Below are positions 25,253 to 37,682 of a stretch of DNA of 64,000 nt, piece after piece. The stretch is taken from positions 248,001-312,000 of the forward strand of contig JAECUM010092832.1 in assembly GCA_016617855.1 (NCBI GenBank). Direction: 5' to 3'. The notes below the pieces were generated by a model, which searched no databases, had not been told where the DNA came from, and worked only from the letters and a program-made list of their open reading frames with translations. Every line of letters begins with the position of its first letter. The stretch's first letter is position 1. The position numbers and the translations under genes were made by a program. The stretch is from Megalonaias nervosa. Lineage: Eukaryota > Mollusca > Bivalvia > Unionida > Unionidae.

Positions 25253-26919
25253 CTGCAAACACACACATGCATTCACGCACACACACACAAAGAGCACATG
25301 ACTATGTACTAATGTCACATTTCATATGAAGTGTTTTTCTTCAATCATTGAGAAAAATTATAGCAATAAACTTAACAAAATTTAGCATGAGAGCATAGGA
25401 AAATAATGCCAATCTTTATTTTATCCAGTAACGTTCGCTTGAGAATAAGTAAATAGCTTTTATGATCCTTAATTCTGAATAAAATCTTGGCTTATGATAC
25501 ATTATGTTAATGTTGACACATAAAGTTGTATAGAGTACCTTACATTCTGTCTCACCACTGTTAGGTATTGTCTCCATCAGTTCGGCGAGGGAGTGCTGCT
25601 TCTTTCTCATCATTTAGAATTCCACTCATGGCCGTAAATGACATATTGGTTCTGACTGGCAATACAATTTTCTCTCCTACAACAATCTTTTGAGATAAAA
25701 TTTTCTATGATTTTACTGACCTATGTTTTTTGTCTTCAATGAATATGTTGTCAAATTCAATATTAACAACTTCCTCCTCACTGTTGAATTCTTTGTCCTC
25801 AGAGGTTTCCACATTATGAAGAAACTGTTTTGCATGTTCCTCTAGGTCTGTTGTATTATATGAAACACCAACATCATCTGATACCAGTGAGGAAGAATGA
25901 GATGTGGATGCAAGAACATTTCCAAAGTGTTCAGAAAATATATCTTCTATTATATATTAAAATGCCAAACAACAATTTACAGTTAACACACAAAAGGCCT
26001 CAACAAATAATTATTTTTAAAATATATAAAAGCACTATGCAGTTAATGATTCTTTTGTTTTCCTGAAATATTTTGCACCATATTACAAAATTACTTCAGT
26101 TTTGTTAAATAAAATATACTTTGAAATTACATCTATGTATCTTCTTATTTTCCGAATTAAACCTAATTATTTGCAAGATTCAATGGACTTTACAAACTTT
26201 CATTGCGTAAAATTATAACATCAAAGATAAACATCTTAATTCTATCATCTTCTATTCTTTTAAAATTTAAATTTTCCTAAACTTAACATTTAGTTCAAGG
26301 AATAAGGAAAAATAGTGGGGGAAAAGCAACATAGCCATAAAAAAAAAATTATTAAAAATGGTCCAACAGCTCTACCATTTGTGCTACCAAACCTACACTA
26401 TTGAAAATTCTCTTTCTTGTTGTGCAGCTGTTCTACCCACTGTATAAAATTTCACAGAACTAAACTTCTGGTATAGTTGTTTTTTTCCAAAGGTCATAGA
26501 AAGTATTAAGTGGTAATAAATGTATGAAATAATTCTTTGACTGAATATTTTCCAGTTTATGTAGGACATAATATCATATATATTCATAATGTTCAGACTC
26601 TTTCGTAGATCAGCAAAGAATAATCAAATTGATCAGTTATGATAAATACATGAATATTTATATTTTATAAATTTCTTAAGTTTGTCATTGTTTTGAAATA
26701 TTTGATATTTGGGATTAACATACCCCAAAAAACATTGTCATCTCCAGAATCTATGTCAAAATTTGCAGAAAAGTTTTTCTCGAGTCTAGCATTGGTCATT
26801 CTTGAAAATGGCAAAATCACTTCTGTGTAATCATGACGTACATAACTTTTGATGTTATACTTTAAGTGTGCTTTCCATCTTTTCTTGTTCAACATCATAA
26901 GGCCGTTGTTTTGCATGAA
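24996..26919 (-). CDS. Unrecognised multi-exon gene, four exons, with a frame break
   Basis: On the minus strand, exons 26919-26724, 25946-25721, 25676-25556 and 25252-24996 have good AG acceptors (tgccag, ataatag, ttgtag, gtttgcag) and donors (GTATGT, GTCAGT, GTGAGA, GTGAGA). Phases agree at each junction. The protein begins in the window with basic/aromatic stretches (KRWKAHLKYNIKSYVRHDYTE), continues with an acidic linker (EFNSEEEVVNIEFDNIFIED), then RENCIASQNQYVIYGHEW, and a Cys/His-containing part (SDGDCNYCYEGL, MSRHHQEYLFKNVMGF). In exon three the frame breaks by one base at 25610-25616: frame 1 stops at TGA, while the next frame carries on at once in protein-like sequence. I do not recognise the family. 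It could be a live gene with a sequence error, or a recent pseudogene. Further exons on both sides are likely but were not found. Confidence 0.6.
25556..25676 (-). CDS. Unrecognised gene, exon 3 of 4, with one-base frame break
   Basis: The first part reads in the frame set by exon 2 (ENCIASQNQYVIYGHEWNSK) and stops at TGA 25612-25610. The second part reads on in the adjacent frame (KKQHSLAELMETIPNS) to a GTGAGA donor, whose phase fits exon 4. The switch sits in a short A run, where a single base appears to be missing. Confidence 0.5.
25721..25946 (-). CDS. Unrecognised gene, exon 2 of 4 in window
   Basis: Starts AA-GAT, completing Glu from the previous exon, and stays open for 74 codons to CAT-AG|GTCAGT. 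It is rich in Ser, Asp and Glu (a probable flexible linker). No other frame is open across it. Confidence 0.6.
26724..26919 (-). CDS. Unrecognised gene, exon 1 of 4 in window
   Basis: Open from the TTC codon after tgccag to a GTATGT donor, ending one base into a Glu codon. It encodes VILPFSRMTNARLEKNFSAN and FDIDSGDDNVFW. The first base could lie elsewhere because the frame stays open upstream. Confidence 0.55.
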
Positions 26920-27102
26920 CTGGCATGCACGAACACATACATACACATACGAACATAAAACTTGCACACAAGCATGTTGTTGCATATACATCAATAAAAA
27001 GCAGTGAGGCCATTTTATGCCTGTGGGTTTTTTTGCATTGTTTTACATTTACACTTATTTCACATATTTGCAGAAAAACAAAATTAAAAATCAATTTGAA
27101 GG

Positions 27103-27313
27103 ACCCCTCCGGTTGCCTAAGTGGTTAGAGCATCTGCCTCAGATGTGGGAGGTCACAGGTTTGAACCCCGGCCAAGTCATACCAAAGACTTATAGTAGTG
27201 GTACTAGCAGCTGCCTCACTAGGCGCTCAGCACATTAAGAAGTTAGTGTTAGGACTGGTTGGCCTGGTAGCAGGATAATGTGACTAGGTGGGACATCTGC
27301 TACATGTCTATTA
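27103..27313 (+). mobile_element. tRNA-derived SINE, family S1, copy 1
   Basis: The head looks like a tRNA: 'ttgcctaagtggttagagc' (A box) and 'aggtttgaaccccg' (B box), about 70 bp in all. A body follows with 'agtcataccaaagacttata' and 'aagttagtgttaggactggt', and 'ataatgtgactaggtgggac' near its end. Other copies are at 27314-27452, 53123-53456 and 56787-57017. Confidence 0.85.
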
Positions 27314-27452
27314 ACCTCTTAATGCTGAAGGCCTAGTGAGGCAGCTGTTAGTACCATTTTTATAAGTCTTTGGCATGACTCAGGGTGGGGGTGTGAACCT
27401 GCGACCTCCCACATCTGAGGCCGATGCTCTAACCACTAGGCCACCAGAGTTG
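27314..27452 (-). mobile_element. tRNA-derived SINE, family S1, copy 2, inverted and 3'-truncated
   Basis: On the minus strand it starts with the same tRNA-like head (A box at 27421-27440, B box near 27393) and contains only the first half of the body. It abuts copy 1 tail to tail, so the pair forms a large imperfect inverted repeat. Confidence 0.85.
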
Positions 27453-28139
27453 TCAGATGCTTTTTGCACCACTGCTGTTGACTGCATCCCTTAGCTGTAT
27501 CAGTGCATCCTTCTGCATGTCATAAGAGGTGACTGAGTGGAGGCAACCCATTTGCTATGGATTGTGGAGGAGAGAATTCTGGTAGTTGATTAGAAGATAT
27601 GCAAGTTGTTGCCACTCCAGTCCACCTGCTACTTGTCGGCCCAACTTTAACTATATCAGTGGTCTGAAGAAACAGGTCAGATCAATTCACTAGCCATACC
27701 AAACATTCTAAGCCATACTAAGGACAGACTGAGGTTCATTTATCTCCATACTATAAAACATCATCATTATGATGAAAGAAATGTACTGTTGTGCTTACAC
27801 AGGTGATGGCCCCTGAGGGTGGAGGCAAGGGTCAATTGAGTAAATATTTTCTTTCTTGAGCTTATTCTTTTGTGTAACCCTGCCTTGAAAATTAATAAAA
27901 TTTATGCAAGTATCTGTTCCTCTGGGGAACACAGATGATATTAGTATTCTGTTATGGGGAAACACACTAAAACCTAACTATTAGTGTGAGACTTAGCCTG
28001 AAATGGACCAGGAATAATTAAACTAGTAACTCGGAAGAGGAACTGTTCCAAGTCAGGAAAATTGGACTCAGTTTCACATGACTGAATCCAGCGATGAGAA
28101 TCTGAAGCTGACCAAGTTTTCACATTGTGTGATAGCTAA

Positions 28140-30340
28140 AGCACTTCTGGAATGGAAGGTCAAAGAGTGTAAAAATAAACTTGGCTTAGGTCAGTTGCAT
28201 GTAGAGTGTTGTTGCATAGCAAACTCAGATAATCTGCTTTGCACAAAGTGATTTGTGATTTGTGAAGATGGACATTTCCAGATAAATCTCTCAACTACTC
28301 TAGAGGAGTCATGTGATGTAGAGATCAAGATTGTCTTTCATTTTCACTCTCCTAAAGCTGAAGATAACAATAAACACTCAGAGAACTACAAGCATCTCTT
28401 GCTTGTGCCCATGACACTTCATCAGGTTCAGATATCCACTATCAACTTTTGAAATACCTACCTGATACAGCTCTCAAAACACTACAAATATTTTAAGTAA
28501 AATCTAGGAAACTGGCAACATCCCACAATCATGGCTAGAAGCAACAGTGATGCCATTACCTAAACATGGTGAGGACCACACCAACCCTTCCATCTATCTT
28601 TCCATATCACTAACTAGCTGTATTTGCAAAACCATGGAATAGATAATAAATGATAAACTCCTCTGGTATCTTGGGTCCAGTAAAATATATCACATGTGCA
28701 CCGTGGATTCAGGCACCAGAGAAGTACAATATAATATCTCATTAGACTTGACTCATTTATAAGGAAAGCTTTCATAAAGGAAGAAAATATAAATGAAATC
28801 TCTTTAGTTTTGGAGACAGCTTATGACACGACATGGAAGTATGGCATGTGGAATGACCTATTTAACCAAAGTTTACAGGGACACCCACTTAATTTTATAT
28901 CCAAGTTTTGGAAATAGAAATTTTAGAGATAAGGTAGGCAGCACTCTTACTGAAAGCTATCCCAAGGATATGGATGTACTTCAGGACAGCATGTTGTCAG
29001 CCATCCTACTAACATAAAAATTGTCAGCATAGTGACAAGCCTTGACCCAAGAAATGACTGCTTATTATGTGTTAGCAACTTTTTGAGCTGCTATAGGTCA
29101 AAGAGAAAAATTTATTATTTGTATTCTATGTAACGTCAACTCCAGATAAGCTAAATCAAGGTTCAGAAATGGGCAGAAGAAAAATGTTAAAATTTAAAAA
29201 ATCCAAGATTATTTGTATGCACCTCTTTCATGATGACCCAAAATTGTTTTTTGATGGTTGTCTTATTTCTGTTGTGGAGGTGATAAATGTAAAGGACAAT
29301 TTTCTTCTGCAGTAAACTAACTTTCTTTCCACGTATTAGATACCTCAAGGACAAATATTTAAAATGGCCTGGGTTTAATATGATTCATGACAAACACAGA
29401 TTGGAGATCAGATAGGAAGGTCTTGCCCTAGATATATCAGTCATTAGTAAGATCTAAACTTGACTGTGGCATGACTGTATGAATCTGCCTGTAAATCTTG
29501 CCTGCAGAGGGTTGATCCCATACACAGTCAGAGGCTTGGATTTTGTCTGTCAACATTTAGAACTTCTTTGAAAAACCTTTGTTTTTGAGGCAGATGAACC
29601 ATCACTTTACCTCTGATGAACAAACTGGCCATTCAATATATTACTTAACTATCTTCAAATCCATTTCATTCTGCATCACATGGCATCATCTCAACCTGGT
29701 TACCATATAAAGCCACCATTTTTACTGCAGAAATTACAGCCTGGTACTCGGGTCTTTGGACTATATTTAAACCTTTCAAAGATTAAGTTAATATCTTTTC
29801 AGATTTCCTCTCCATGCTTGAAGTCTTGCAAAATGTTTCATCTGACCCTGTTAGTATCCCAGATCTTACAGAAATGTGATTTGCTCAAACAAATTGGAAA
29901 AAATGTTCTGTACTGTTAGCTGAACAGTCAAATTGGTATTGATGGAAATGAAAGGTCAGATAAAAGATTAACCCGTTTCCTGATTGGAAGAACACTTGTC
30001 CTGACTTTAAATATTATATAAATTAGCATGTTCTATATACTTGATGAAATGTGTAGAATGAAAAATTGATAAACAAGCTTGATAATATCAAACCCATGAA
30101 TAAAGAGTTATATTCCTCATCTAGATCAAATGGCAGAGATTGTACCAAATATGATGCACATATCTGATTTGTACATGCCTTTTGAAAGGTGAACCTCAAC
30201 CAGAGTGCATACCCTGAATGTAGGTCACATTCTTAAAGAGTACATATTTTTTTCCATCCAATTGTGTATGAATCTGGTTAAAGAAAGTTATAATTGTGTA
30301 CAACCTGAGAGAAGGGGGGGGGGGCAGACTTATATAGCAC
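28140..30340 (+). pseudogene. Decayed Jockey-type non-LTR retrotransposon (reverse transcriptase and RNase H)
   Basis: Frames are broken by many stops and shifts, but in order one finds typical Jockey-clade segments: a pre-RT block near 28330-28490 (HYQLLKYLPDTALKTL), 'MPLPKHG' near 28551, 'SLTSCICKTME' near 28605, 'YDTTWK' at 28822-28839 (catalytic-palm region), a gap where the YxDD box should be (about 29030-29090), 'QKW' at 29164 with the following 'CMH', 'YLKDK' near 29340, an RNase H end 'GIDGNER' near 29937, and 'GHILKEY' near 30223. An endonuclease is not seen at the 5' side. The copy is an inactive, 5'-truncated relic. Confidence 0.8.
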
Positions 30341-30344
30341 ATTC

Positions 30345-30535
30345 TGACTTATAATGTCTAGTTGGTTATAAATGAAAACAGTGGCAATCAAATATGCCTG
30401 CCACTTCACCATCTGGATAATCTTGAAGTGTTTTAGTGAAAACCCAATGCTGATACAATCATACCATTAAAAAAGCACTAGTGATAATATATTCAAGATG
30501 GCCCTCATGCTGGAGATCATATCAGCACCATTTTT
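30345..30535. repeat. Isolated unit(s) of the 3640-4580 tandem family
   Basis: Carries 'gacttataatgtctagttgg', 'aaatgaaaacagtggcaatc' and 'cttgaagtgttttagtgaaa', matching units of the SGPL1 intron array in the same orientation. Confidence 0.6.
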
Positions 30536-30540
30536 ATTTT

Positions 30541-31317
30541 GTTATGACTGGTTTCAAACTAAGTAACAGAAAAGAGCAGAAACCAAAAAGGTTTGTAAAA
30601 TTCAACAAACAATTTATTTCCCTATAATACAAAGTAAAAATTTTAAAACAACTTACACTATTGTGAATTAAATTCCAAAATCCAAAAAGTTATGTCCTAA
30701 GTCCAAATGTATGAAGTTCCAATTGAATTCCAGTGGTATTCCAAATTCTAATATCAACTGTATTGATGTGCCTGTAGTCCTAAATGTGCTGATGTGCTAG
30801 AGACCTGTAGTGTGTTGATATGCTAAGTCTTTAGATGTATCACAATAGTATAATCCAAAATGTTCTTGTCTAAATTCACTAGAGCTCCAAATTATTGTCC
30901 CAGTCCAAGAATATTATAGAACAATGAATAATGATTTCAATAAATAAATCCACCCAAACTAAAAAATGAACACAACAATAAGACTATTTTCCTTCAGATG
31001 CTAAGGCAAGAACAAGTAATTCTTAGGTAAACAAGATTATATACCTCTCTACCTGATTTAGGTTGCAATTACAATTTTCTGGAGATACTCTGTCAATTTA
31101 TGGCATTTTCCACTCTAAAAGATTCTAAGGCCACAATTAAGACTGTATCTTTAAACTAAAATTCAGATAAACCTGTTTACATTAATAATGATCTGAATAT
31201 TTAATCCACAATCAGGGAGAAAATTTTAGCTGTAAAATAAATGTCCCTGGTCAGATACATTGTGAACTTGATTTTGGACCAGGTCAAGTACAAAATACAT
31301 GTATAGATGTATATAAC
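30541..31317 (+). mobile_element. 0.8-kb dispersed repeat with inverted ends (family GTTAC), copy C
   Basis: Starts GTTATGACTG and ends GTATATAAC. It shares 'aagtaacagaaaagagcaga', 'aatttatttccctataatac' and, near the end, 'ttttggaccaggtcaagta' with copy A. It is shorter than the other copies through internal deletions. Confidence 0.7.
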
Positions 31318-31429
31318 ATACAATTATTAAGAAAAGCCAACAAATAATACCAATGTAAATAGCAATGTAGTATATATCATACAAAGTCTTTTGGTGAGAA
31401 CCTGATATCCCTATGACTGTCAGTTCAGG

Positions 31430-32200
31430 AGAAGTAGCCAAAACATGAATTTTAAGATGGCTACTATGGCACCATTTTCTTAAGGCCCACTTATCATAAG
31501 AAGTCTTTTATTGAAAACTTAATTTTGCTACGTCTGTCCATTCAAGGGAAATAGTGATAAAAGGATTTTCCAGATATTCACCATGGTGGCCACATTGGAA
31601 ACTTAATTGTCACCATTTCTATTTAAGATCATCTCATCTTCATAAGAAGTCTTTTTACAAACTCCAAGTGTCAATATTGCCAATCATACAGGAAAAGTAG
31701 CCATAACAAAATTTTTAGTATGGTTACTATGGTGGCCATATTGGATGTCAGATAAGCAGCATTTTAATTCAGTACCAACTAGACATCATACAAGTCATTT
31801 AATGGCATTTAATGAAAACCCCATGTTGATATTACCATATATTCAGGAGAAGTATAAGTGATAAGATTTTCAAGATGATTGCTATTGTGTCCCTGTATGA
31901 TGTTAAATAAGCAGATCATTTAGGCCCCAGCAGACATCATAAGAAAACCCAATGTCCACATAGTCATTTGTTAAGGAGAAGAAGCGCTAATATTTTTAAG
32001 CTGGTAATGATGGAGGCTATATTTGATGTGAAATCAGCACCATTTAGGATCATCTACAGTATGTCATAATAAGTTTTTTTAGTGAAAATCCCATGTCAAA
32101 GATGACCTTCTGGTTGGGAGAGGTAGAAATAACAAGATTTTCAAAATGGCTGCCATATTAGCTCTATTAGGTGTTTGAGGGGCACCATATTCATTACACC
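31430..32200. repeat. Diverged tandem array, inverted relative to 3640-4580
   Basis: About five units with 'atcataagaagtcttttatt', 'gaaaactt', 'ccattcaagggaaatagtgat' and 'ttccagatattcaccatggtg'. These are reverse complements of the blocks in the SGPL1 intron array. Confidence 0.7.
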
Positions 32201-32349
32201 TAACTAGACCTGTACACCAAGTTTTATAATTTTCCTTCAAGTAGTTTAGGAGGAATAATGGTAATAAATAACTGATAATGGAAGGCAGACAAATCGTAAA
32301 AGGTCTTCTGGTCTTTAACAAGCAGCTCTAACAGCTGAGCAAATTTCCA

Positions 32350-33230
32350 TGTAACTTTATCATGTTATCAATCAAGAGTATTTTTTAATTATTTAAATCC
32401 ATTACAAATATGAAAATTTCAATGGTTTTGATAATTTGTGCCATAACAACACTTCACACTAAGCCCTTGTAATTCTGCCACTAAGGGTTTGATTCAAATG
32501 ACAAGTCATCTGAACATGTTACACAGAGCTGATAAACAGCACTGTAGAGGATGACATGAAAAAAATCTCTCTTGGCTTTCAGCTGCTCAAGGTTTCTTTT
32601 CCAAATACCCTTGGATTGTTGGTGTATAAATCCAGTACATGCTCCTATAGTGATCTTTCAGGTGATATGAATCAGCCAGCTAAAGGTTATTTTATGAGGC
32701 ATGTGTTAGTGAAATTCAGAAATGTGCCATATAATATGTGACCAACATTAACCTTGTGAGTGGTGATGTCCATTTCATGAAAAATTATCTTGATTGTGTC
32801 AACAATTAAAGAGTAATCTTACATGAATTAAAAAATTGAAAGTAAAATAAAATTATAAACAAATGGTTGAGAAAAAAATAATTGTAGGGATTAGCATGAA
32901 GAGAAATAATCCTAACTGAGTGATTACATTATGTCTTTGGCTGGCACATCCTCCCAAAAGATGGATAATACAACTGCTTGACTGTAATCTTTTTGTCTCT
33001 GTGTCAAGCTCAACACATACTACTGATCTTGTCCTTGAAAAATGAATTTCACAGTGATGAAGAATGACAGAAACATTACTCAGAATGGTTAAATGAATAA
33101 ACATTTGCTATGAATAATACTTTATCAACAAGTCTAAGGTGAAAGGAAAACAATTTATTATCTTCAAAGAATAGGATTTATATTTATTAATATATGGTCT
33201 CTGAAGGTACAATATTCCTACACACAAATC
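32350..33230. other. Non-coding stretch
   Basis: No protein-like frame with splice sites and no clear repeat was seen. Confidence 0.4.
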
Positions 33231-33239
33231 TGTAATGAG

Positions 33240-33960
33240 ATGATCAAGGCCTGTATGTGAATTCAGCCCACATTTGCTGTAAACTGTGTGACCCTTCAAA
33301 GGGAGCAGGTCACAGAATTTATCTTATCTTCATAATGAGTACTCCTAGGTAAGAACTGCATCCATCAAGGGTTTAGGAATGCATGTATAAGCAAATGAAA
33401 AATCTTTAACCAAAACCTTAGCACACATTTGTAAGGAATGTGACCTTCACCTCAAAGTAAGAGGGGCAAGCAAGTTTGACACAAAATGAACCTCTCATCC
33501 AAATGTCTGTTAAAGATGAGGGGTATTACTGGAGTAATGTCAGAGGTTGAGCTTGTATACATTCTAGCACCTGTTTCTGCAGATGGCAGAATATCATGGT
33601 ATGTATACATGTGAGGCCGAAGGCTTTATGGAAAATAATGAATATTCTAAGATTTCATCATGATTCATCCAAAGCATAAAGAAAATCCATTAAGGGGTTA
33701 AGGAAAGATGATCAAATGAAAAAACTTAAACCAAATTCTGAACACAAATTTTGTATGACCATGACCTTAACCCAAAGATCAAAGGAACAAGCATTTCGCA
33801 GAATTAGCTTTATGATGATTCATTCAAAGTATGAATAAAATGCATCAAGGGCTTGATGAAATATAAGCAAATTAAAAACCATTCACTCTTTTTAATGCAA
33901 ATTTTCTATGACTGTGACCTTGACCCCAAGGTAAATGTTGAGTTTTAGGAAGCATATGTT
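33240..33960. repeat. Diverged tandem array (about 160-170 bp unit), family T5
   Basis: Units recur with 'tgatgattcatccaaagcat', 'gaaaatccattaaggggtta', 'gcaaatgaaaaa...cttaaacc' and 'gaccatgaccttaaccc'. The same family is at 48330-48960. The 'tgaccttgacc' block is common in bivalve non-coding DNA (general knowledge). Confidence 0.7.
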
Positions 33961-33969
33961 AATAAAACA

Positions 33970-35875
33970 CTTTAATCAAAACCTTAATAAACTGTTTATC
34001 AATGATGATGACAGTGTAGAAATAACAGCTATGTCTCACTTAAGACAAGTGTGGGCTTAACAATAACAATTCACTAATGAGATATAAAAGTGCCCCTGAA
34101 AAAGATACACATTACCTGCCTTCTCCATTTTCAGTTAGTGCTTTGGAAGTGGTGAAAAAGAGATGGTTTTAACAAAGTTTGATAAAAATAAAACAAATGG
34201 GTGAAAAGCAAAAGTATTATTTGCAAATTTGGGAGTCATGAACCTAACTGAAAAACATGACATCAGTGTGAACAAAACTTTTGATAAGAACTAAATTTGT
34301 TTTTTGTAATCATAGATGCCCTCATTGCAAACCAAAAGCAATGGACAAAAAAGCTTTAGTCTAAAAAGTTCAGAAATGTAGACTGGCATGAAAATCAAAA
34401 TTTAATCAGGTTGTCTACTCATGCATATGAACACTCCTACCAAATTTCATTTGCCTACATTAAGCAGACTTTGCCTAAATGTGTAATGGTTTTCCTTAAA
34501 AACCAATAGAAACAAATAGTTAAAAAGTTTTTAAAAAAAAAATGCTACCATGATCTGAGTTTTTACTCAGAATATCTGTGTAAAATTACAGGTACCAAAT
34601 TTACTTAGTCTTTGTGAAGTAGTTACTGCTTAACATTACCAACAAGGCTTTGTCACAAACCACAAAGACAAAATGGTTTATAAATGTTCAAAAACATTTT
34701 TTTTTTTAAAATCTGCTGTTTAAAGTCCTAAAATCTATTGCACAACCTTTATAAGTTTCTTTTGGGGATAGACATACAAGGCCAAGTCAAGATGCCTGTT
34801 GCTTTAGCAGTATGGGTGGGGCATAAAATAGAACCATTGGGATATAATGTAAAAATGAGTTCAGGTTTCCAATTATGACATTGTCTGATGTTATTTTCCA
34901 GATTCCAAGACATACCTTTCCAGGAATATGCTTATGATCTAGGTTAAAAAATTAACTATACAGTAAAAACCCAAAAGAAGCAAAATTACCATGAATGGCA
35001 CACTGTATGCCTGACCCATATTTCAAAGTCCCAAAACAAATAGACTTATTTTTTATCCATCTACAAGTTTTGTCCTGGGCTGTAAAACAAAACTAATTTT
35101 ATCGTGCAGAAACCAATTTCCTTCTTTTAGTCACAGTGATCTATTTATAAACATCTATTCTTCACATATCAGACTGGATATTCATGCCATGCTAGTAAGT
35201 ACTGCTTAACAACTTCAAACGAGTGACTCAAATCTTTGACCCCAAAAAAGTCGGAATGATATCTCATCAAGAGTATGAAATAACTCAGCTATATCAAGCA
35301 TTGAAAATCTTGTAAAAACAATAAACCAAACAAATTTATTCTTGTGCAAGTATGGAAATAAGATAATGTTTGTGCAAGTATGGAACTAAGGCAATTAAGC
35401 AAGACAACGTATTTCAGAGTATGCTATAACACAGAAATATCACTGTTTATGAACAAGGAAAGACACATCTAATAAGCTTAAAAAGTAATACAAATTATAG
35501 AGTATATACATTCATTTCTAAAATAGCAGAATGGTGAGCAATTAACTAATGTAAATCTACCCCTTCTCCACATCCTACCCCAACCCCATCATGGAGAAAA
35601 GTATAGAGTCAAAACAAGAGTCCCAAGTTAGCCTGATATCACTCACCTTTTTACATACCGGCTGACCATTTCACTAAGCTGGTTTATGTAGCAAATTATA
35701 ACAGAATAACTTACATAAACCATCTCAAACTTTACATCATATTGATTATGCCCAATTTACTATATTCTGAAATGAAATTCCTTCTATTGAAAGAAAACTT
35801 GATCTGCCCCAGATCTTCATTAAACAGGCCCATCAATCTTGTTCATAACTGTACTCGTCCAAAAACTTGATGAGT
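33970..35875. other. Non-coding stretch
   Basis: AT-rich, with only chance frames. Blocks such as 'caaatttcatttgcctac' and 'aaaaaccaatagaaacaaa' look like worn repeats, but I could not match them within the window. Confidence 0.4.
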
Positions 35876-35879
35876 TAGG

Positions 35880-36108
35880 GTTTTTAGTTTTTGTGGGTTT
35901 AATGCCATTTTTCAGAACATGATAGGTTATACATGATGGCCAATATGTCTGGTGGAGGAAGAGTCAAGGACGCAACTACTGACCCATTGGAAGACACTGG
36001 TAAGCTTTCTTACATACCAACACCGACTTAGCTGATGCAGAAAAGGTGTGATGCCAGTGATCTGTAATGGTGAGCACCTTAGACCAATCAGCCACCCAGG
36101 CTCCTTTA
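35880..36108 (+). mobile_element. SINE-like repeat, family S2
   Basis: Has the family core 'gggtttaatgccatttttcag', 'gataggttatacatgatggc', 'actgacccattggaagacac' and the end block 'gtgatctgtaatggtgagca', in the same order as at 57940-58182. Confidence 0.65.
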
Positions 36109-36109
36109 T

Positions 36110-36340
36110 GATTGAAACCTATTTACCACGTTTTGTCAAAATCAGATAAAAAAATAGTCTTTAGAGTGATAATAAGGTCAGCCAATCACATGCATGATCA
36201 CATCTTTAATATGCATGGATTTGTACATGAATGAACTTGCACAAGATCTTGAATACATAAGCCTGTATTTGAAGTTTGATTCAAATAGATCAAAATGTGA
36301 CTTTCAGAGGGGTAACAAGCATTAGATGCACAATTACCTC

Positions 36341-36387
<47 letters not shown>

Positions 36388-36800
36388 ATATACATACACA
36401 CACACACATACATATATGTTTGTATGGATCTTGCACATGAATGAAAGCATCCAAGATCTTGAATATACAAGTCTATATTCCAAGTTTAATCAAAATCATA
36501 TTATAAATGTGGCTTCCTGAGTGTAATTAATAGCTCAGTCAATCAGATGCAATATCACCTCATTATTATACGCGCAAGTCTCTCACTGAATCTGCCCCCA
36601 GATCTTCATTACACAGGCCCATATTTGATATCTGATAAAAACGGGGACAGAAATATAGGTTCCACTCTGGCAATAAGCGTAACTAATCATATAAAAGATC
36701 ACTTCATTAACATGTGTGCCTCTTGCTTATTATCAAATTTATTTAAGATCTTGATGACATATTCCAAGACTGATCAAAACTGGATTAGAAATTCTCATCC
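36110..36800. repeat. Diverged tandem array (about 135-bp unit), family T6
   Basis: Units with 'ccaagtttaatcaaaatcat', 'tcagccaatcaca', 'attaatatgcatg' and 'gatcttgaatacataagcc' repeat several times. A second array is at 40480-40990. Confidence 0.65.
36345..36416. repeat. (AT)n / (AC)n compound microsatellite
   Basis: Two AT runs separated by TT, then an AC run, inside the T6 array. Confidence 0.95.
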
Positions 36801-36919
36801 AGAGTTCTTCGATAGTGGTGGGATGGAAAAATGTAGCTTCCTAGGGATTTGCTGCTGGTGCAGAACTGTTTTAATTCATCAAAGTTGTTTTCCATCACTG
36901 GTTCCTTTAATTATGTGGT

Positions 36920-37682
36920 TATGTTGATGAAAACAAACAACTGAAAACATTAAAATGTTTGCAATATCAATGTCATCAGTAACAATGGTGTCATTTACCA
37001 GAAGTGTCAGTACTGTCATGGCATCTAAGATTTCTGTTTTAGGCTAATTAGGTAGGATTTCATACTTTTCCCCAATGAATTTTCATTGCATGTTTAGAGA
37101 ATACATCCATTCTTATAAGTCCTCACCCCTTAGGATTCATCTGCATCTTAAAAAATTATGGATTACATTTCATGGAACTTTAGTTAGGTCATTAAGAAAT
37201 TGTTCTTCATGCAAGGTTTTAAGCAACCTACAAGTTTTGCATTTTGTATTCCCATTTGTCTTGCATTTTATTTTTCTTGTGAAAAAAGATAGTGTTCACT
37301 AAGACCAATACTTGTTAGTTTAATATTAGCCACACTGTCAGGTACGTTCGTATAAATGTGGTCAATTAATGTATTTGATATTTCTGTTACCCTTGCAGGT
37401 TCATTTACAAGCTGGACAAGACCTAGTAATTCAATAAATTCCACTCAGTTGTTCCTTATGTGAGTGTTGGATAAGTCCTTATTTACATCACCTGGTATAT
37501 GTTTCCTTCTCTTATGCAAGAACATTTTCTATCTGTTTCTCTAAATTATCCTTCCAAATTGATATGAAGGAAGGTGACCTGTATATTAAACCAACTAGAA
37601 ATGATTTTGCATTTTACAAAATCCACCAAAATGTTCCATTTTGAGATTCCAAATCAGTTTGCCATTTTTCATTTACATCTTC

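Noticed and set aside
27103..27175. Functional tRNA gene
   Set aside because: A and B boxes are present but the arms do not pair well, and the sequence continues into a repeated SINE body found elsewhere.
33240..33960. CRISPR-like regular repeats
   Set aside because: Units are contiguous, diverged and without unique spacers; this is a eukaryotic tandem array.
36547..36927. 126-codon plus-strand frame
   Set aside because: Lies across the T6 tandem array and the antisense side of the LINE endonuclease relic; no domain.
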